A DNA stretch of 64,000 nucleotides, from positions 682,001 to 746,000 of the forward strand of contig JAEZTB010000042.1 of assembly GCA_023443745.1 (NCBI GenBank). The letters run 5' to 3'. Position 1 is the first letter of the stretch. The number at the start of each line of letters is the position of its first letter. The notes below the pieces were generated by a model. The model saw only the letters and a program-made list of their open reading frames with translations. It did no database searches and was not told the origin of the DNA. The stretch comes from Bacillota bacterium (GTDB lineage: Bacteria; Bacillota; Clostridia; DSM-8532). This document shows, piece after piece, positions 34,612 to 44,546 of the stretch. Made by a program: the position numbers and the translations under genes.

Positions 34612-35739
34612 TTACCTGCAGAATTTATGGAAACGTAAAATATCATTCACTGTGGAGGTTAAATCCTGCTTGCTGCGAAGACTTGCTTTTTCAAAAGGTA
34701 TGGCTAACCGATTAATGCTGAAAATTGCGGTGACGCCTTTATCATAAGCCGCCGTCGCATCGTCTCCCACATCGCCTACCACGGCTACTACCGGGACATT
34801 TTGCTTCACCGATCTTTGAGACACACCAATGACCACCTTGCCCCGGAGACTCTGGCCATCGATTTTCCCCTCACCGGTAAAGACAAGGTCCGCTCCTTTC
34901 AGAATATCCTCAAACTGAACCAGATCCAATACCGTCTGGATTCCAGCCTTCAGTTCCCCCCCAAGGAAAGCAGCTATACCGGCTCCCATGGCACCAGCCG
35001 CTCCTGCGCCCGGTAGTTGAGAAACATCTATACCCAAATCTTTGGTGATTTGTTCAGAAAGCGCTTTTAAATTTTCGTCCAACAGCTCAACCATCGCAGC
35101 ATCGGCTCCTTTTTGCGGACCGAAGATATAGGCGGCACCTGTTTTTCCGAACATGGGATTATCAATATCACACATTGCCGTAATTTTACAGTCCTTAAGC
35201 AGTTCCTTTGCCGAATTGGCATCTATGGCTTTTATCTGAGATAAAGTCCCTCCGGTAGGTATAAAGGCCTTTCCTTCACTGTTGAGGAATTGCACACCCA
35301 GAGCGGCAGCCATACCGGTACCCCCGTCATTGGTACAGCTTCCGCCCAAACCAATGATAAGCTCACGGCAACCATTTTCAACAGCATGCCGTATCATTTC
35401 TCCAACACCGTAAGTGGTGGTCAACGCCGGGTTTTCTCTTCCCTTGACCAAAGGCAAACCGGCTGCCTGGGCCATCTCAATGACTGCGGTATTCCCAAAT
35501 CGGGCATAAAAGCAATCCTGCTTCTCCTGATAAGGACCGTTGACCGTTATGGAGACACGGTCTCCTTTCATAGCATGTAGAAAACAATCCACAGTACCTT
35601 CCCCGCCATCGGCAACGGGTATTGTCACAACCTGACAATCAGGATAATAATCCAAAACTCTGGATTTTATGATTTCACAAATTTCCACTGACGAAAGGGT
35701 GCCCTTAAAGGAATCCGGAATGATAACGCATTTCTTCAT
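34612..35739 (-). CDS. garK: Glycerate kinase, type GarK/GlxK
   Basis: 375 aa, the usual length of the family. Converts D-glycerate to 2-phosphoglycerate with ATP. Motifs: PDSFKGTLSS near the N-terminus, PVADGGEGT, LGGSCTNDGGTGMAAALG, PGAGAAGAMGAG and FTGEGKIDGQS. ATG follows AAGGAG. Has its own promoter and an ACGTCATACGTC operator that also occurs before the transport/dehydrogenase operon at 58 kb, tying glycerate use to that operon. Confidence 0.95.
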   Translation of the reverse strand: MKKCVIIPDSFKGTLSSVEICEIIKSRVLDYYPDCQVVTIPVADGGEGTVDCFLHAMKGDRVSITVNGPYQEKQDCFYARFGNTAVIEMAQAAGLPLVKGRENPALTTTYGVGEMIRHAVENGCRELIIGLGGSCTNDGGTGMAAALGVQFLNSEGKAFIPTGGTLSQIKAIDANSAKELLKDCKITAMCDIDNPMFGKTGAAYIFGPQKGADAAMVELLDENLKALSEQITKDLGIDVSQLPGAGAAGAMGAGIAAFLGGELKAGIQTVLDLVQFEDILKGADLVFTGEGKIDGQSLRGKVVIGVSQRSVKQNVPVVAVVGDVGDDATAAYDKGVTAIFSINRLAIPFEKASLRSKQDLTSTVNDILRFHKFCR

Positions 35740-35756
35740 TGCTTAATCTCCTTTTG

Positions 35757-35808
35757 ATAACGTCATACGTCCTATGTTTACTATATAATGAGAACAATCT
35801 CATTTCAA
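35757..35808 (-). promoter_or_regulatory. garK promoter with putative GntR operator
   Basis: Minus strand: -35 TTGAAA (35803-35808), 17-base spacer, -10 TATAGT (35780-35785). Just downstream, at 35760-35771, is ACGTCATACGTC (plus-strand reading), identical to the 12 bases in the promoter at 58.19 kb, placed where a bound repressor would block initiation. Confidence 0.7.
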
Positions 35809-35890
35809 CCTTAGTTTTAGCATTATTGATATTATACTCGTTTTTTTTGCTGAATTCTCCCCAATATGGGGACATTGTATCTTCTGCTTG

Positions 35891-36781
35891 TTAATTCTCT
35901 CGGCCTATTTTTGTGTTTGCAATTTTCTCATAATATTTAGCAATTGCGCTATGATCGTCCTGTCCACACCCGTCGGCATGCAAGGCTTGAAGCATTTCCA
36001 TAACAGATGCTGTCAAAGGCAAAGGGGCACCTACACTATGACCTGTTTCCAATGCATTATTCAAATCCTTGATATGAAGATCAAGTTTAAATCCGGGTTT
36101 ATAATTGCCTGCCATGATCATGGGGGCCTTTGCATTTATGACTGTGCTTCCTGCAAGACCGCCTTTAATAGCTTCAAAGACCAGCTGGGGATCCACACCC
36201 GCTTTTTCCGCCAGCATAAAGGCCTCGGAAACAGCCGCAATATTCAGCGCGACAATGACCTGATTGGCCAGTTTTGTGGTATTTCCCGCACCAATATCCC
36301 CACAGCGCACCACTGATGCACCCATGGTCTCCAAAAGCGGCTTGAACTCATCAAAAACCTCCTTATCACCACCCACCATAAAGGAAAGGGTTCCGTCAAT
36401 GGCCTTTGGTTCACCTCCGCTCACAGGAGCATCCAGCATTTTTACACCCTTTTTAGCCAACTCTCTTGCGATTTCCTGAGATGCTATTGGACTGATACTA
36501 CTCATATCAATAAAAGTGGATCCTTCTTTTATACTCTCAATGACGCCGCCTTCACCAAGCATGACGGATTTTACCTGTGGTGAGTCAGGCAGCATGGTTA
36601 AGATAACATCGCAATTAGCCCCGATTTCTTTAGCACTGGCAGCTATCTTTGCACCAGCTGCCACCATTTCGGCTGCCGTATCCTTGTTTGAACTAAATAC
36701 CGTTAGGTCATACCCCGCTTTTAAAATATTCTTGGCCATAGGCTTCCCCATGATTCCCAAACCGATTAAACCAATTTTCAT
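35891..36781 (-). CDS. garR: 2-hydroxy-3-oxopropionate (tartronate semialdehyde) reductase
   Basis: 296 aa beta-hydroxyacid dehydrogenase. N-terminal NAD(P) fold GLIGLGIMGKPMAKNILKAG; substrate motif DAPVSGGEPKAIDGTLSFMVGG; catalytic Lys in GAGNTTKLANQVIVALN; C-terminal HIKDLNNALE. Reduces tartronate semialdehyde to D-glycerate, the substrate of the next gene's kinase. GGAAGGAG precedes the ATG. Closely related enzymes act on other 3-hydroxy acids, but the neighbour supports this assignment. Confidence 0.9.
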   Translation of the reverse strand: MKIGLIGLGIMGKPMAKNILKAGYDLTVFSSNKDTAAEMVAAGAKIAASAKEIGANCDVILTMLPDSPQVKSVMLGEGGVIESIKEGSTFIDMSSISPIASQEIARELAKKGVKMLDAPVSGGEPKAIDGTLSFMVGGDKEVFDEFKPLLETMGASVVRCGDIGAGNTTKLANQVIVALNIAAVSEAFMLAEKAGVDPQLVFEAIKGGLAGSTVINAKAPMIMAGNYKPGFKLDLHIKDLNNALETGHSVGAPLPLTASVMEMLQALHADGCGQDDHSAIAKYYEKIANTKIGREN

Positions 36782-36935
36782 AAGGTAACTCCTTCCAAAT
36801 AAATATCCGAGACAAGCGTTGGATGCCTCAACTCATTTTATCATATATGCCGGCTATCTGCTTATCTGCATTGGCATTGAACATTTTTTTCATTTCTCCC
36901 ATTTATACTGTATAATTAAAATATTGAGGTATTTT

Positions 36936-37820
36936 ATGTTGGATTTATACTTTTCAAACTCCGATACAGCCATCCAATACGAACATAACAGAACCAATAA
37001 CTACGCTGCCGATTTCCATTTGCACAACAGGTTTGAGATCTATTTCTTTATATCCGGTTCTGTGAACTACTTTATTGAGAAAAATATCTATCCTCTCAAA
37101 TATGGGGATTTGTTTGTCATGAACAGCCACGAAATACATAAACCCTCTTTCCTTAACAATCAAACCTATGAAAGAATTACCCTTCATTTTGATCCTGCCA
37201 CACCTCAATTATTCAATACCAGCAATTTCAACCTTCTCAATTGCTTTTTAAATAGGCCCATAGGAGAGCAGAATAAAATTAATCTCAATCCAGAGCAGAT
37301 TAATGATGTACTACGGATTTTTCAAAAGCTGGAGAGTTTGAAAAATGGGTCGTCAGAATCTTTAAAGATACTTAAGCTAACTTATTTTATAGAGCTTCTT
37401 GTGTTTCTCAACAACGCGTTTATGAACAGTCATTTGATGGAAGATCATTCCAACATTCCAGAAAAACTAATACCGATACTTGATTATATCAATGGAAATC
37501 TTGAGGGCGACCTTTCTTTAGAGTTTCTTGAAAAAAGATTCTATATTAATGGCTCATACTTGAGCAGACTCTTTAAAAAGAGCACAGGCAGCACCATACA
37601 TGAGTATATTATCTATAAAAGGATATCAAAGGCCAAAAAGCTCCTAACAGAGGGTTTCAGCGCCACCGAGTCCGCTTTTATGTGCGGCTTCAATGATTTC
37701 TCGAATTTTTCAAGGCTGTTTAAGCGTACTGTAGGGGTTTCATTGCGGCAGTATAAGACCGAAGCGAAAAACAGTTTCAGTCCTATTGTGAATACAACAA
37801 GGTCTAATCAGCCTACATAA
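36936..37820 (+). CDS. AraC-family transcriptional regulator with cupin sensor
   Basis: 294 aa from the ATG at 36936 (TTGAGG upstream). N-terminal ~110 residues form an AraC-type cupin (DFHLHNRFEIYFFISG, NIYPLKYGDLFVMNSHEIHK), C-terminal 100 residues two helix-turn-helices (FLEKRFYINGSYLSRLFKKS; FMCGFNDFSNFSRLFKRTVG). A TATAAT lies about 20 bases before it. Directly precedes the isomerase/oxidoreductase operon and is its likely activator, responding to a sugar. Confidence 0.92.
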   Translation: MLDLYFSNSDTAIQYEHNRTNNYAADFHLHNRFEIYFFISGSVNYFIEKNIYPLKYGDLFVMNSHEIHKPSFLNNQTYERITLHFDPATPQLFNTSNFNLLNCFLNRPIGEQNKINLNPEQINDVLRIFQKLESLKNGSSESLKILKLTYFIELLVFLNNAFMNSHLMEDHSNIPEKLIPILDYINGNLEGDLSLEFLEKRFYINGSYLSRLFKKSTGSTIHEYIIYKRISKAKKLLTEGFSATESAFMCGFNDFSNFSRLFKRTVGVSLRQYKTEAKNSFSPIVNTTRSNQPT

Positions 37821-37953
37821 AAAGTCAAAAAAAGCAATGTCATAATCAGAAAAGGCCAAGTTTTAGGGTTTAACTGTATCCTATAATCAAGGTAAGGAGC
37901 AGATGTACCCGGGAACCTTGTTACTTCGTAATAAGATTAGGAGGTCAAGTTTT

Positions 37954-38811
37954 ATGAAATTTGGAGTTTTTTCTGTGAGCATGCCTGAGTATGATGTTGA
38001 GCAGACGGTCAAGGTCTTAAAGGAGCTCGGCTACAATGGCGTCGAGTGGAGAGTCAATAATCCGCCGCCAAAAGAAAAGCCCGAGGACTACAGTTACCAA
38101 AGGAGATACTGGTCTTTCAACCATAGCACCTTGGATATCAACGACATTGAAAATGAGGCTGTTAAAGCGAAAAAGCTCTGTGATGAATATGGGCTTGATA
38201 TCCTTTCGTTAACCACTTATTTGAAGCCTCATGAAGCTGAATCCGTTGAAAAGGTATTGAAGGCTGCCGCAAAGGTGGGCTGTAAAAATATTCGGGTTTT
38301 CCCTCCCAATTATGATGAAACCCAAAATTACCGCACCTTGTTTGCACGAACTATAGAAGAATTAAAGGTGCTTGAAAAACTGGCTGCTCAATACGATGTA
38401 CGCATCAATCTTGAAATTCACATGGGCAATATCATTCCAAGCGCAAGCGCCGCCTACAGGCTGGCGTCACATTTCGATGCCCGTTATATCGGAATCATCT
38501 ATGATCCCGGCAATATGGTTCATGAGGGTTTCGAAAACTACAAATTAGGTCTGGAGCTTCTGGGCGAATACCTGGCCTATGTTCACGTGAAAAATGCCGT
38601 ATGGAATTTGAGCGACCCTCTGGAAAACGGCGCGCAGACCTGGAAGGCCTCATGGACCCCGTTCAAAAAGGGTTGTGCCAACCTGACCAAGCTCATAACC
38701 GTTTTAAAGGATTTAGGCTACGATGGCTACCTTTCCATTGAAGATTTCTCCAATGAAGAGGATACCTTAAGCAAATTAAAAGATAACATTGAGTTCTTAA
38801 AGAGCATATAA
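37954..38811 (+). CDS. TIM-barrel sugar isomerase/epimerase (AP-endonuclease 2 family), first copy
   Basis: 285 aa, ATG with AGGAGG nine bases upstream. IolE/IolI-like barrel: start FGVFSVSMPEYDVEQTVKVL, metal ligands expected at Glu in NLEIHMGN (~residue 156), Asp in IIYDPGNM, His in YVHVKN and Glu in LSIEDFSNEE. Family members are metal-dependent isomerases, epimerases, dehydratases and, in the DgpB/C type, lyases acting on 3-keto sugars. Not resolved further. First of four co-directional genes. Confidence 0.85.
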   Translation: MKFGVFSVSMPEYDVEQTVKVLKELGYNGVEWRVNNPPPKEKPEDYSYQRRYWSFNHSTLDINDIENEAVKAKKLCDEYGLDILSLTTYLKPHEAESVEKVLKAAAKVGCKNIRVFPPNYDETQNYRTLFARTIEELKVLEKLAAQYDVRINLEIHMGNIIPSASAAYRLASHFDARYIGIIYDPGNMVHEGFENYKLGLELLGEYLAYVHVKNAVWNLSDPLENGAQTWKASWTPFKKGCANLTKLITVLKDLGYDGYLSIEDFSNEEDTLSKLKDNIEFLKSI

Positions 38812-38824
38812 ATCGGAGGATGAA

Positions 38825-39679
38825 ATGAGCAAATTCATATTAAGCGCTTTTGCCGATGAAATAGACTCGGAATTAAACACCCAAATGGATGTCCTGGATG
38901 AGCATGGCATCAAATTCATTGAGATGAGAGGGGTAAATGGCAAAAACCTGACCCAGTATTCTCTGGATGAGGTTCGGGAGATCAAAAAGCAGATGGATGC
39001 GCGGGGCTTCAAGCTGTCCGCGGTTGGTTCACCCATAGGCAAAATAAAAATAACCGATGACTTTGCTCCGCACCTTGAGCTGTTCAAGCATACAATAAAA
39101 ATCGCAAAAATAATGGAAACCCGCTATATCAGAATGTTCAGCTTCTTTATCCCTGGAGGTGAGGATCCCTTAAAATACAGGGATGAGGTTATGAACCGGT
39201 GGATTAAGTTCATAGAAGCTGCAAAAGACTCCGACCTCGTACTTTTACATGAGAATGAGAAGGAAATTTACGGGGACACGCCCGAAAGGTGCCTTGATCT
39301 ATTAGAGACCATGAATTGCGATTATCTAAAGGCGGTGTTTGATCCGGCAAACTTTGTTCAATGCTCTGTTAAAACCCTTCCAGCCCTGACTCTTCTTAAA
39401 AAGCATGTGGTCTATATGCACATCAAAGACGCAGTATACAGCGATCACCATGTTGTTCCCGCAGGTTATGGTGAGGGTAAAGTGGAGGAAATTCTAATAG
39501 CCCTTTATCAAAATGGTTTTGAAGGTTTTCTATCCCTGGAACCCCACTTGGGTGATTTCGTTGGTTTTTCTGATTTAGAGCCGACTTCCCATCTCAATAA
39601 AATGCCGGACGGCGGGCCAAAGCAGTTTGCCATTGCCACTGAAGCTCTTAAAAGAATCTTAGCAAGGATTGAAGGGTGA
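38825..39679 (+). CDS. TIM-barrel sugar isomerase/epimerase, second copy
   Basis: 284 aa, 13 bases after the previous gene, ATG with CGGAGGATG. Same family but divergent: SAFADEIDSELNTQMDVLDEHGIKF, metal-site Glu in LLHENEKEIYGDT, FDPANFVQ, YMHIKDAV and FLSLEPHL. Two different members in one operon suggest successive steps or a heteromeric complex. Confidence 0.85.
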   Translation: MSKFILSAFADEIDSELNTQMDVLDEHGIKFIEMRGVNGKNLTQYSLDEVREIKKQMDARGFKLSAVGSPIGKIKITDDFAPHLELFKHTIKIAKIMETRYIRMFSFFIPGGEDPLKYRDEVMNRWIKFIEAAKDSDLVLLHENEKEIYGDTPERCLDLLETMNCDYLKAVFDPANFVQCSVKTLPALTLLKKHVVYMHIKDAVYSDHHVVPAGYGEGKVEEILIALYQNGFEGFLSLEPHLGDFVGFSDLEPTSHLNKMPDGGPKQFAIATEALKRILARIEG

Positions 39680-39685
39680 TTGTTT

Positions 39686-40846
39686 ATGGATAAGGTACGG
39701 ATAGGGATTATAGGAATAGGAAATATGGGCTCTGCCCACGCCAGGAATCTGTTAAAGGGTGAGGTACCCCATGCCGAGTTAGCAGCTGTCTGCGACAACG
39801 ATCCGGACAAATTGAAATGGGCCGAAGATAATTTGGGCGACAAGGTTCGACGCTACGATAACGCCGATGCTCTTTTCTCCTCCGGAAGCATTGATGCCGT
39901 TTTGGTGGCGACCCCTCATTACGACCACCCCGGTCTTGCCATCAAAGCCTTTGAAAAGGGCCTCCATGTGCTGATTGAAAAGCCCGCGGGTGTTTACACA
40001 AAACAGGTTCGACAAATGAATGAGGCGGCACTAAAGAGCGGTAAGGTATTCGGTATCATGTATAATCAGAGGACAAACCACCTGTATCAAAAGCTTAGAG
40101 ATCTCATTCAGGGAGGAGAGCTTGGGGAGATTCGCAGAACAAACTGGATCATCACAAACTGGTACCGCTCTCAAAGCTATTATAATTCAGGCGGATGGAG
40201 AGCGACCTGGGCCGGTGAAGGCGGCGGCGTGCTGCTTAACCAGGATCCCCACCAATTGGATTTATGGCAATGGACCTGCGGAATGCCTAAAAGGGTCATG
40301 GCCTTTATGTCCTTTGGAAAGTATCACGACATTGAGGTTGAGGATGATGTCACAGCCTATGTGGAGTATGAGAATGGCGCCACCGGTGTCTTTATAACAA
40401 CCACCGCCGATACGCCGGGTACAAACCGCTTCGAAGTAACCGGGGATCGAGGAAAAATTGTCATTGAGGAAGATAACCTCACCTTCATGCGCTTGCGGAT
40501 TCCCGAAAGGCAATTCAACAGGGAATACACAGGCGGCTTCGGCCAGCCTGAATGCTGGAAATGCGAGATACCCATTACCGGTAAGAGTACTCAGCATGTA
40601 GGCATCATGAATAACTTTGTTGATGCCGTTCAAAAAGGCACTACGCTTCTGGCTCCCGGTATTGAAGGCATCAACGGTCTTAGTATCTCCAATGCCATGC
40701 ACCTCTCGGCCTGGACAGGAACCTGGGCCAATATACCGGTAAATGAAGATTTGTTTTACGAGAAGCTCCAGGAAAGAATCAAGGACTCGACCTTCAACAA
40801 AAAAGCTACTGGTACCAAGACACTCAATGTTGAAGGAACGCATTAG
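39686..40846 (+). CDS. Gfo/Idh/MocA-family oxidoreductase, first copy
   Basis: 386 aa from the ATG at 39686 (GGGTGAT upstream). Rossmann GIIGIGNMGSAHARN, catalytic EKP Lys in VLIEKPAGVYTK, then a GWRATWAGEGGGVLLNQDPH segment with the conserved catalytic His of this group. The long insertion and LDLWQW motif resemble glycoside 3-dehydrogenase-type members. NAD(P)-dependent oxidation of a sugar or glycoside; substrate unassigned. Confidence 0.9.
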   Translation: MDKVRIGIIGIGNMGSAHARNLLKGEVPHAELAAVCDNDPDKLKWAEDNLGDKVRRYDNADALFSSGSIDAVLVATPHYDHPGLAIKAFEKGLHVLIEKPAGVYTKQVRQMNEAALKSGKVFGIMYNQRTNHLYQKLRDLIQGGELGEIRRTNWIITNWYRSQSYYNSGGWRATWAGEGGGVLLNQDPHQLDLWQWTCGMPKRVMAFMSFGKYHDIEVEDDVTAYVEYENGATGVFITTTADTPGTNRFEVTGDRGKIVIEEDNLTFMRLRIPERQFNREYTGGFGQPECWKCEIPITGKSTQHVGIMNNFVDAVQKGTTLLAPGIEGINGLSISNAMHLSAWTGTWANIPVNEDLFYEKLQERIKDSTFNKKATGTKTLNVEGTH

Positions 40847-40884
40847 GGAGTTATTGTTTAAGAGCCCTTGAGGAGGGTGACAAT

Positions 40885-41913
40885 ATGATGAAGCTTGGGG
40901 CGGCCGTCATTGGCTGTGGAGCTATATCAAAGATGCATTTGGAAGCAATCGCAAAAATTAATAATGCGAAATTATTGTATGCTGTTGATACTGATGAAAA
41001 TAGGGCCCGGAAAGCTGCATCCGAACACGGATGCAGCTTTCATACCGATTATACTGAGGTTCTTAAGGATCCTGACGTTAACATCGTACACCTTTGTACA
41101 CCTCACTATTTGCATGCACCCATGGCCATTAAAGCCATGGAGAACGGAAAACATGTCCTAACCGAAAAGCCGATGGCTATTTCAACCGATGAAGCCATTA
41201 AGATGACGGCGGTGTCTAGAAAGACAGGGCAAAAGCTTGGGGTCTGCTTCCAAAACAGATATAACCCTACATCGGTCAAAATAAAAGAGATTTTTAATTC
41301 AGGAAAAGCCGGTCGGATAACAGGCGCAAGGGCTTTTGTCACATGGCATCGTGATGAAGCCTATTATACCGAGAGCGGCTGGCGTGGGACATGGGAAAAG
41401 GAAGGTGGCGGTGTCCTCATCAATCAAGCCATACATACCCTTGACCTTTTGCAGTGGTTTTTAGGTGATATTGAAAGCATCAGGGGGTACTGCTCCAAAA
41501 GCCTCCTTGAAAAGGTCATTGAGGTTGAAGATACGGCCGATGCAGTGATCCGATTTAAAAACGGTACCAGCGCCATATTTTATGCCACTAACTGCCATGC
41601 CGAAAATTCGCAGGTTTTACTTGAGATGGTCTGCAGTAAAGCAGTTATAAGACTCGAAGGCGATCTCACCATCAAATACAGCAATGGCGAATTGGAGCAC
41701 TTTAATGATACCAACCCTGAAACAGGGGAAAAATCCTACTGGGGTGCCAGCCATAATCTCTTAATCAAGGATTTCTACAGATGCGTCCTTTCAGGTGAGC
41801 CCTTCTCAATAGAAGGAGAAGAGGGCATAAAAGCCCTCCAAATGGTTAAAGCAATCCACACATCCTCAAAATCCGGTCAGTGGGTCGACCAACTACAGCT
41901 TTCGTTCAAGTAA
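40885..41913 (+). CDS. Gfo/Idh/MocA-family oxidoreductase, second copy
   Basis: 342 aa, ATGATG start after GAGGAGGGTGA. Rossmann AAVIGCGAISKMHLEAI, EKP motif VLTEKPMAIS, GWRGTWEKEGGGVLINQAIHTLD with the catalytic His. Shorter than its neighbour and likely to oxidise or reduce a different intermediate of the same pathway. Ends the operon, convergent with the cellobiose phosphorylase side. Confidence 0.9.
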   Translation: MMKLGAAVIGCGAISKMHLEAIAKINNAKLLYAVDTDENRARKAASEHGCSFHTDYTEVLKDPDVNIVHLCTPHYLHAPMAIKAMENGKHVLTEKPMAISTDEAIKMTAVSRKTGQKLGVCFQNRYNPTSVKIKEIFNSGKAGRITGARAFVTWHRDEAYYTESGWRGTWEKEGGGVLINQAIHTLDLLQWFLGDIESIRGYCSKSLLEKVIEVEDTADAVIRFKNGTSAIFYATNCHAENSQVLLEMVCSKAVIRLEGDLTIKYSNGELEHFNDTNPETGEKSYWGASHNLLIKDFYRCVLSGEPFSIEGEEGIKALQMVKAIHTSSKSGQWVDQLQLSFK

Positions 41914-42081
41914 TGCCGCTTTTGCGTACATTCCCCTTTCAACGGTGGGATTGTAATTCCAGTCAGCAAGCTCGAAACATCCGCTCTCTCCTTTTGGGAT
42001 GGGGTATTTATCCTTTATACAATTCACAAATTTATCCCATTTTAAACCATTCTCGCTTAAATGTGACAATTTGCTTTTCAA
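41893..42081 (-). CDS. Possible small gene or gene remnant
   Basis: A 62-residue frame, natural in composition (KWDKFVNCIKDKYPIPKG, LADWNYNPTVERGMYAKAA), starts with TTG at 42081 nine bases after GGGAGG. It follows the phosphorylase gene on the same strand and overlaps the end of the convergent oxidoreductase by 21 bases. I recognise no family; it may be the tail of a decayed gene. Confidence 0.3.
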   Translation of the reverse strand: MKSKLSHLSENGLKWDKFVNCIKDKYPIPKGESGCFELADWNYNPTVERGMYAKAALLERKL

Positions 42082-42110
42082 ACCCCTCAACCTCCCAACA
42101 TTAATAACCG

Positions 42111-44546
42111 CTAGCCCAAAATGACCTCGATTTCATGCTCGTTTCCGTCATTGAATACGGGAAGGATGTTACCTTCCAGATTTGCTCCATCAACGCAGAT
42201 GGATTTGATACCTTTTTCGACATGGAAGGGGTTGGATACCTTAATCCTGTAGGTCGAGCCTCTGAATTTTCTCCGAACTGTATAGCCGCTCCATTCCGAC
42301 GGGATACACGGGTTAACCATAAGTCCCTCATAGTGGGGATGGATTCCCAGAATCCATTGTGAAATAGTGGTGAAAGTCCATGCAGCCGTACCCGAAAGCC
42401 AGGAATTCTTGGCCTCTCCGGGCCTTACAGCATCCTTTCCTGCAATCATCTGAGAGTACACATAAGGCTCAGTCCTATGAATATCACTGATGTCTTCGAT
42501 ATAGGAAGGGGTAATTTTCTTATAAAGTCCAAAGGCTCTGCTGCCGCGGCCCAGTACAGTCTCGGCACAGATGATCCAGGGATTGTTATGACAGAAAATA
42601 CCGGCATTCTCCTTGTATCCGGGGGGATAGGAGGTTATTTCGCCGATATTTTTGTCATAACGCTCATAAGGAGGGTTATTGAGAACGATGCCGTATTGGC
42701 ATTCCAGGCGCTCCTTGACGGAGTCCAGAGCCTTCATGGCAAGACCGTTTTCAACTCCGATTCCAGCCATGACACACATGCCCTGTGGCTCAATAAAAAT
42801 TTGCGCCTCCCGGTTTTCGGTACTTCCGATTTTTTTGCCGAATGCATCATAAGCTCTTAAGAACCAGTCCCCATCAAAGCCGTGTTTATAAACTGTTTGC
42901 TTCATTTGGTCTATGAGCCTATCGGCTTTCTCAGCCTGGTCATCCAGACCTTTATAGCGCAGCAGTGTTGAATACTCAGGTCCTATGAACACAAACAGGC
43001 CTGCAATGAAGACACTCTCTGCCACCCGTCCATCGGGATCGCCATAGGTTTGGAAGGACTCGTCGGGGGTCTCGGAGAAGCAGTTCAGATTCAGGCAGTC
43101 ATTCCAGTCTGCCCGGCCAATAAGGGGTAAACCATGCGGCCCAAGGTTATTGGGCACATGATAAAAGGATCGGGTCAGATGCTCCAATAAGGTGGCTGTA
43201 TGATTGGGATTGGAATCAAAGGGTACTGATTCCTCCAAAATGCTGTAATCGCCTGTTTCCTTAATATAAGCACCAGTACCCAGAATAAGCCAGAGAGGAT
43301 CGTCATTGAAGCCGCCGCCTACATCATGATTTCCTTTTTTAGTCAGGGGCTGATATTGGTGATAGCAGCCTCCGTCAGGGAATTGGGTGGCCGCAATATC
43401 CAGAATTCTTTCCCGGGCTCTCTCAGGAATCTGGTGAACAAAGCCTAAAAGATCCTGATTGGAATCTCTGAAGCCCATGCCGCGTCCAATGCCTGACTCA
43501 AAAAAGGAGGCGCTTCTGGACATATTGAAGGTGACCATGCACTGATAGGGATTCCAGATGTTGACCATGCGATTCAAGCGTTCATCCTGACTTTCCAGGG
43601 TATAGGCCGAGAGCAGCTCATCCCAGTATTTCTGAAGCTGGGCAATTGCATTTTCAACTTGTTTCGTCGTCCTGAATTGATCCTGCATCTTTTGGGCCGG
43701 TATTTTGTTAATAACATTTAAGGCTGCCCATTTCTCATCAGCAGGATTCTCCACATATCCCAGAACAAAGATAATGGTCTTTTCCTCTCCTGCCATGAGC
43801 TTTAAATCAAAAAAGTGGGAAGCAACGGGCTGCCAGCCGCTTGCTACCGAGTTTGCTGGTTTTCCCTCCAAAACCGCCTTGGGACAATCCAGTCCGTTAT
43901 ATAGACCTATAAAGGACTCCCGATCGGTATCAAACCCATCCAAGGGGGTATTAGCCCAATAAAAAGCATAATGGTTGCGGCGTTCCCTGTACTCGGTTTT
44001 ATGGTAAATAGCCGAGTCATCGATTTCCACTTCACCGGTTGAAAAGTTGCGCTGGAAATTGGTCATGTCGTCGTAGGCGTTCCAAAGGCACCATTCCACA
44101 AAAGAGAACAGCTTAATATTTTTTTCCCGGTCGGATTTGTTCTTAATGGTAACCTGGTGCACTTCACCGTTAAATTTTAAAGGGATGAAGGAAAGCTGGC
44201 TCACCTCAATGCCCTTCCGTTCCCCTACAATGTTTGTATAGCCTAGACCATGACGGCATTCGTAGGCATCGAGCTCCTTTTTCACCGGCATCCAACCGGG
44301 AGTCCAGATATCTCCGCCATCGTTTATGTAAAAGTAACGCCCACCGTTGTCTATCGGAATGTTGTTATAACGGTAGCGTGTCAGTCTTCGTAAACGCGCG
44401 TCCATATAAAAGCAATAGCCGCCCGAGGTGTTTGAAATCAAGCCGAAGAAGTTTTCATTACCAAGATAATTTATCCAGGGGTAGGGTGTTCGAGGTGTCT
44501 GAATGACATATTCTCTTCTGCTGTCATCAAAATAACCGTATTTCAT
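42111..44546 (-). CDS. cbpA: Cellobiose phosphorylase (GH94)
   Basis: 811 aa from the ATG at 44546 with AAGGAGG, the typical length of clostridial cellobiose phosphorylases and close to them along its whole length ([62 protein letters not shown]). The general acid Asp lies in [13 protein letters not shown]. Splits imported cellobiose with phosphate into glucose-1-phosphate and glucose, saving ATP. No signal peptide, so cytoplasmic. Its ATG overlaps the lacI stop (ATGA). Confidence 0.95.
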   Translation of the reverse strand: MKYGYFDDSRREYVIQTPRTPYPWINYLGNENFFGLISNTSGGYCFYMDARLRRLTRYRYNNIPIDNGGRYFYINDGGDIWTPGWMPVKKELDAYECRHGLGYTNIVGERKGIEVSQLSFIPLKFNGEVHQVTIKNKSDREKNIKLFSFVEWCLWNAYDDMTNFQRNFSTGEVEIDDSAIYHKTEYRERRNHYAFYWANTPLDGFDTDRESFIGLYNGLDCPKAVLEGKPANSVASGWQPVASHFFDLKLMAGEEKTIIFVLGYVENPADEKWAALNVINKIPAQKMQDQFRTTKQVENAIAQLQKYWDELLSAYTLESQDERLNRMVNIWNPYQCMVTFNMSRSASFFESGIGRGMGFRDSNQDLLGFVHQIPERARERILDIAATQFPDGGCYHQYQPLTKKGNHDVGGGFNDDPLWLILGTGAYIKETGDYSILEESVPFDSNPNHTATLLEHLTRSFYHVPNNLGPHGLPLIGRADWNDCLNLNCFSETPDESFQTYGDPDGRVAESVFIAGLFVFIGPEYSTLLRYKGLDDQAEKADRLIDQMKQTVYKHGFDGDWFLRAYDAFGKKIGSTENREAQIFIEPQGMCVMAGIGVENGLAMKALDSVKERLECQYGIVLNNPPYERYDKNIGEITSYPPGYKENAGIFCHNNPWIICAETVLGRGSRAFGLYKKITPSYIEDISDIHRTEPYVYSQMIAGKDAVRPGEAKNSWLSGTAAWTFTTISQWILGIHPHYEGLMVNPCIPSEWSGYTVRRKFRGSTYRIKVSNPFHVEKGIKSICVDGANLEGNILPVFNDGNEHEIEVILG

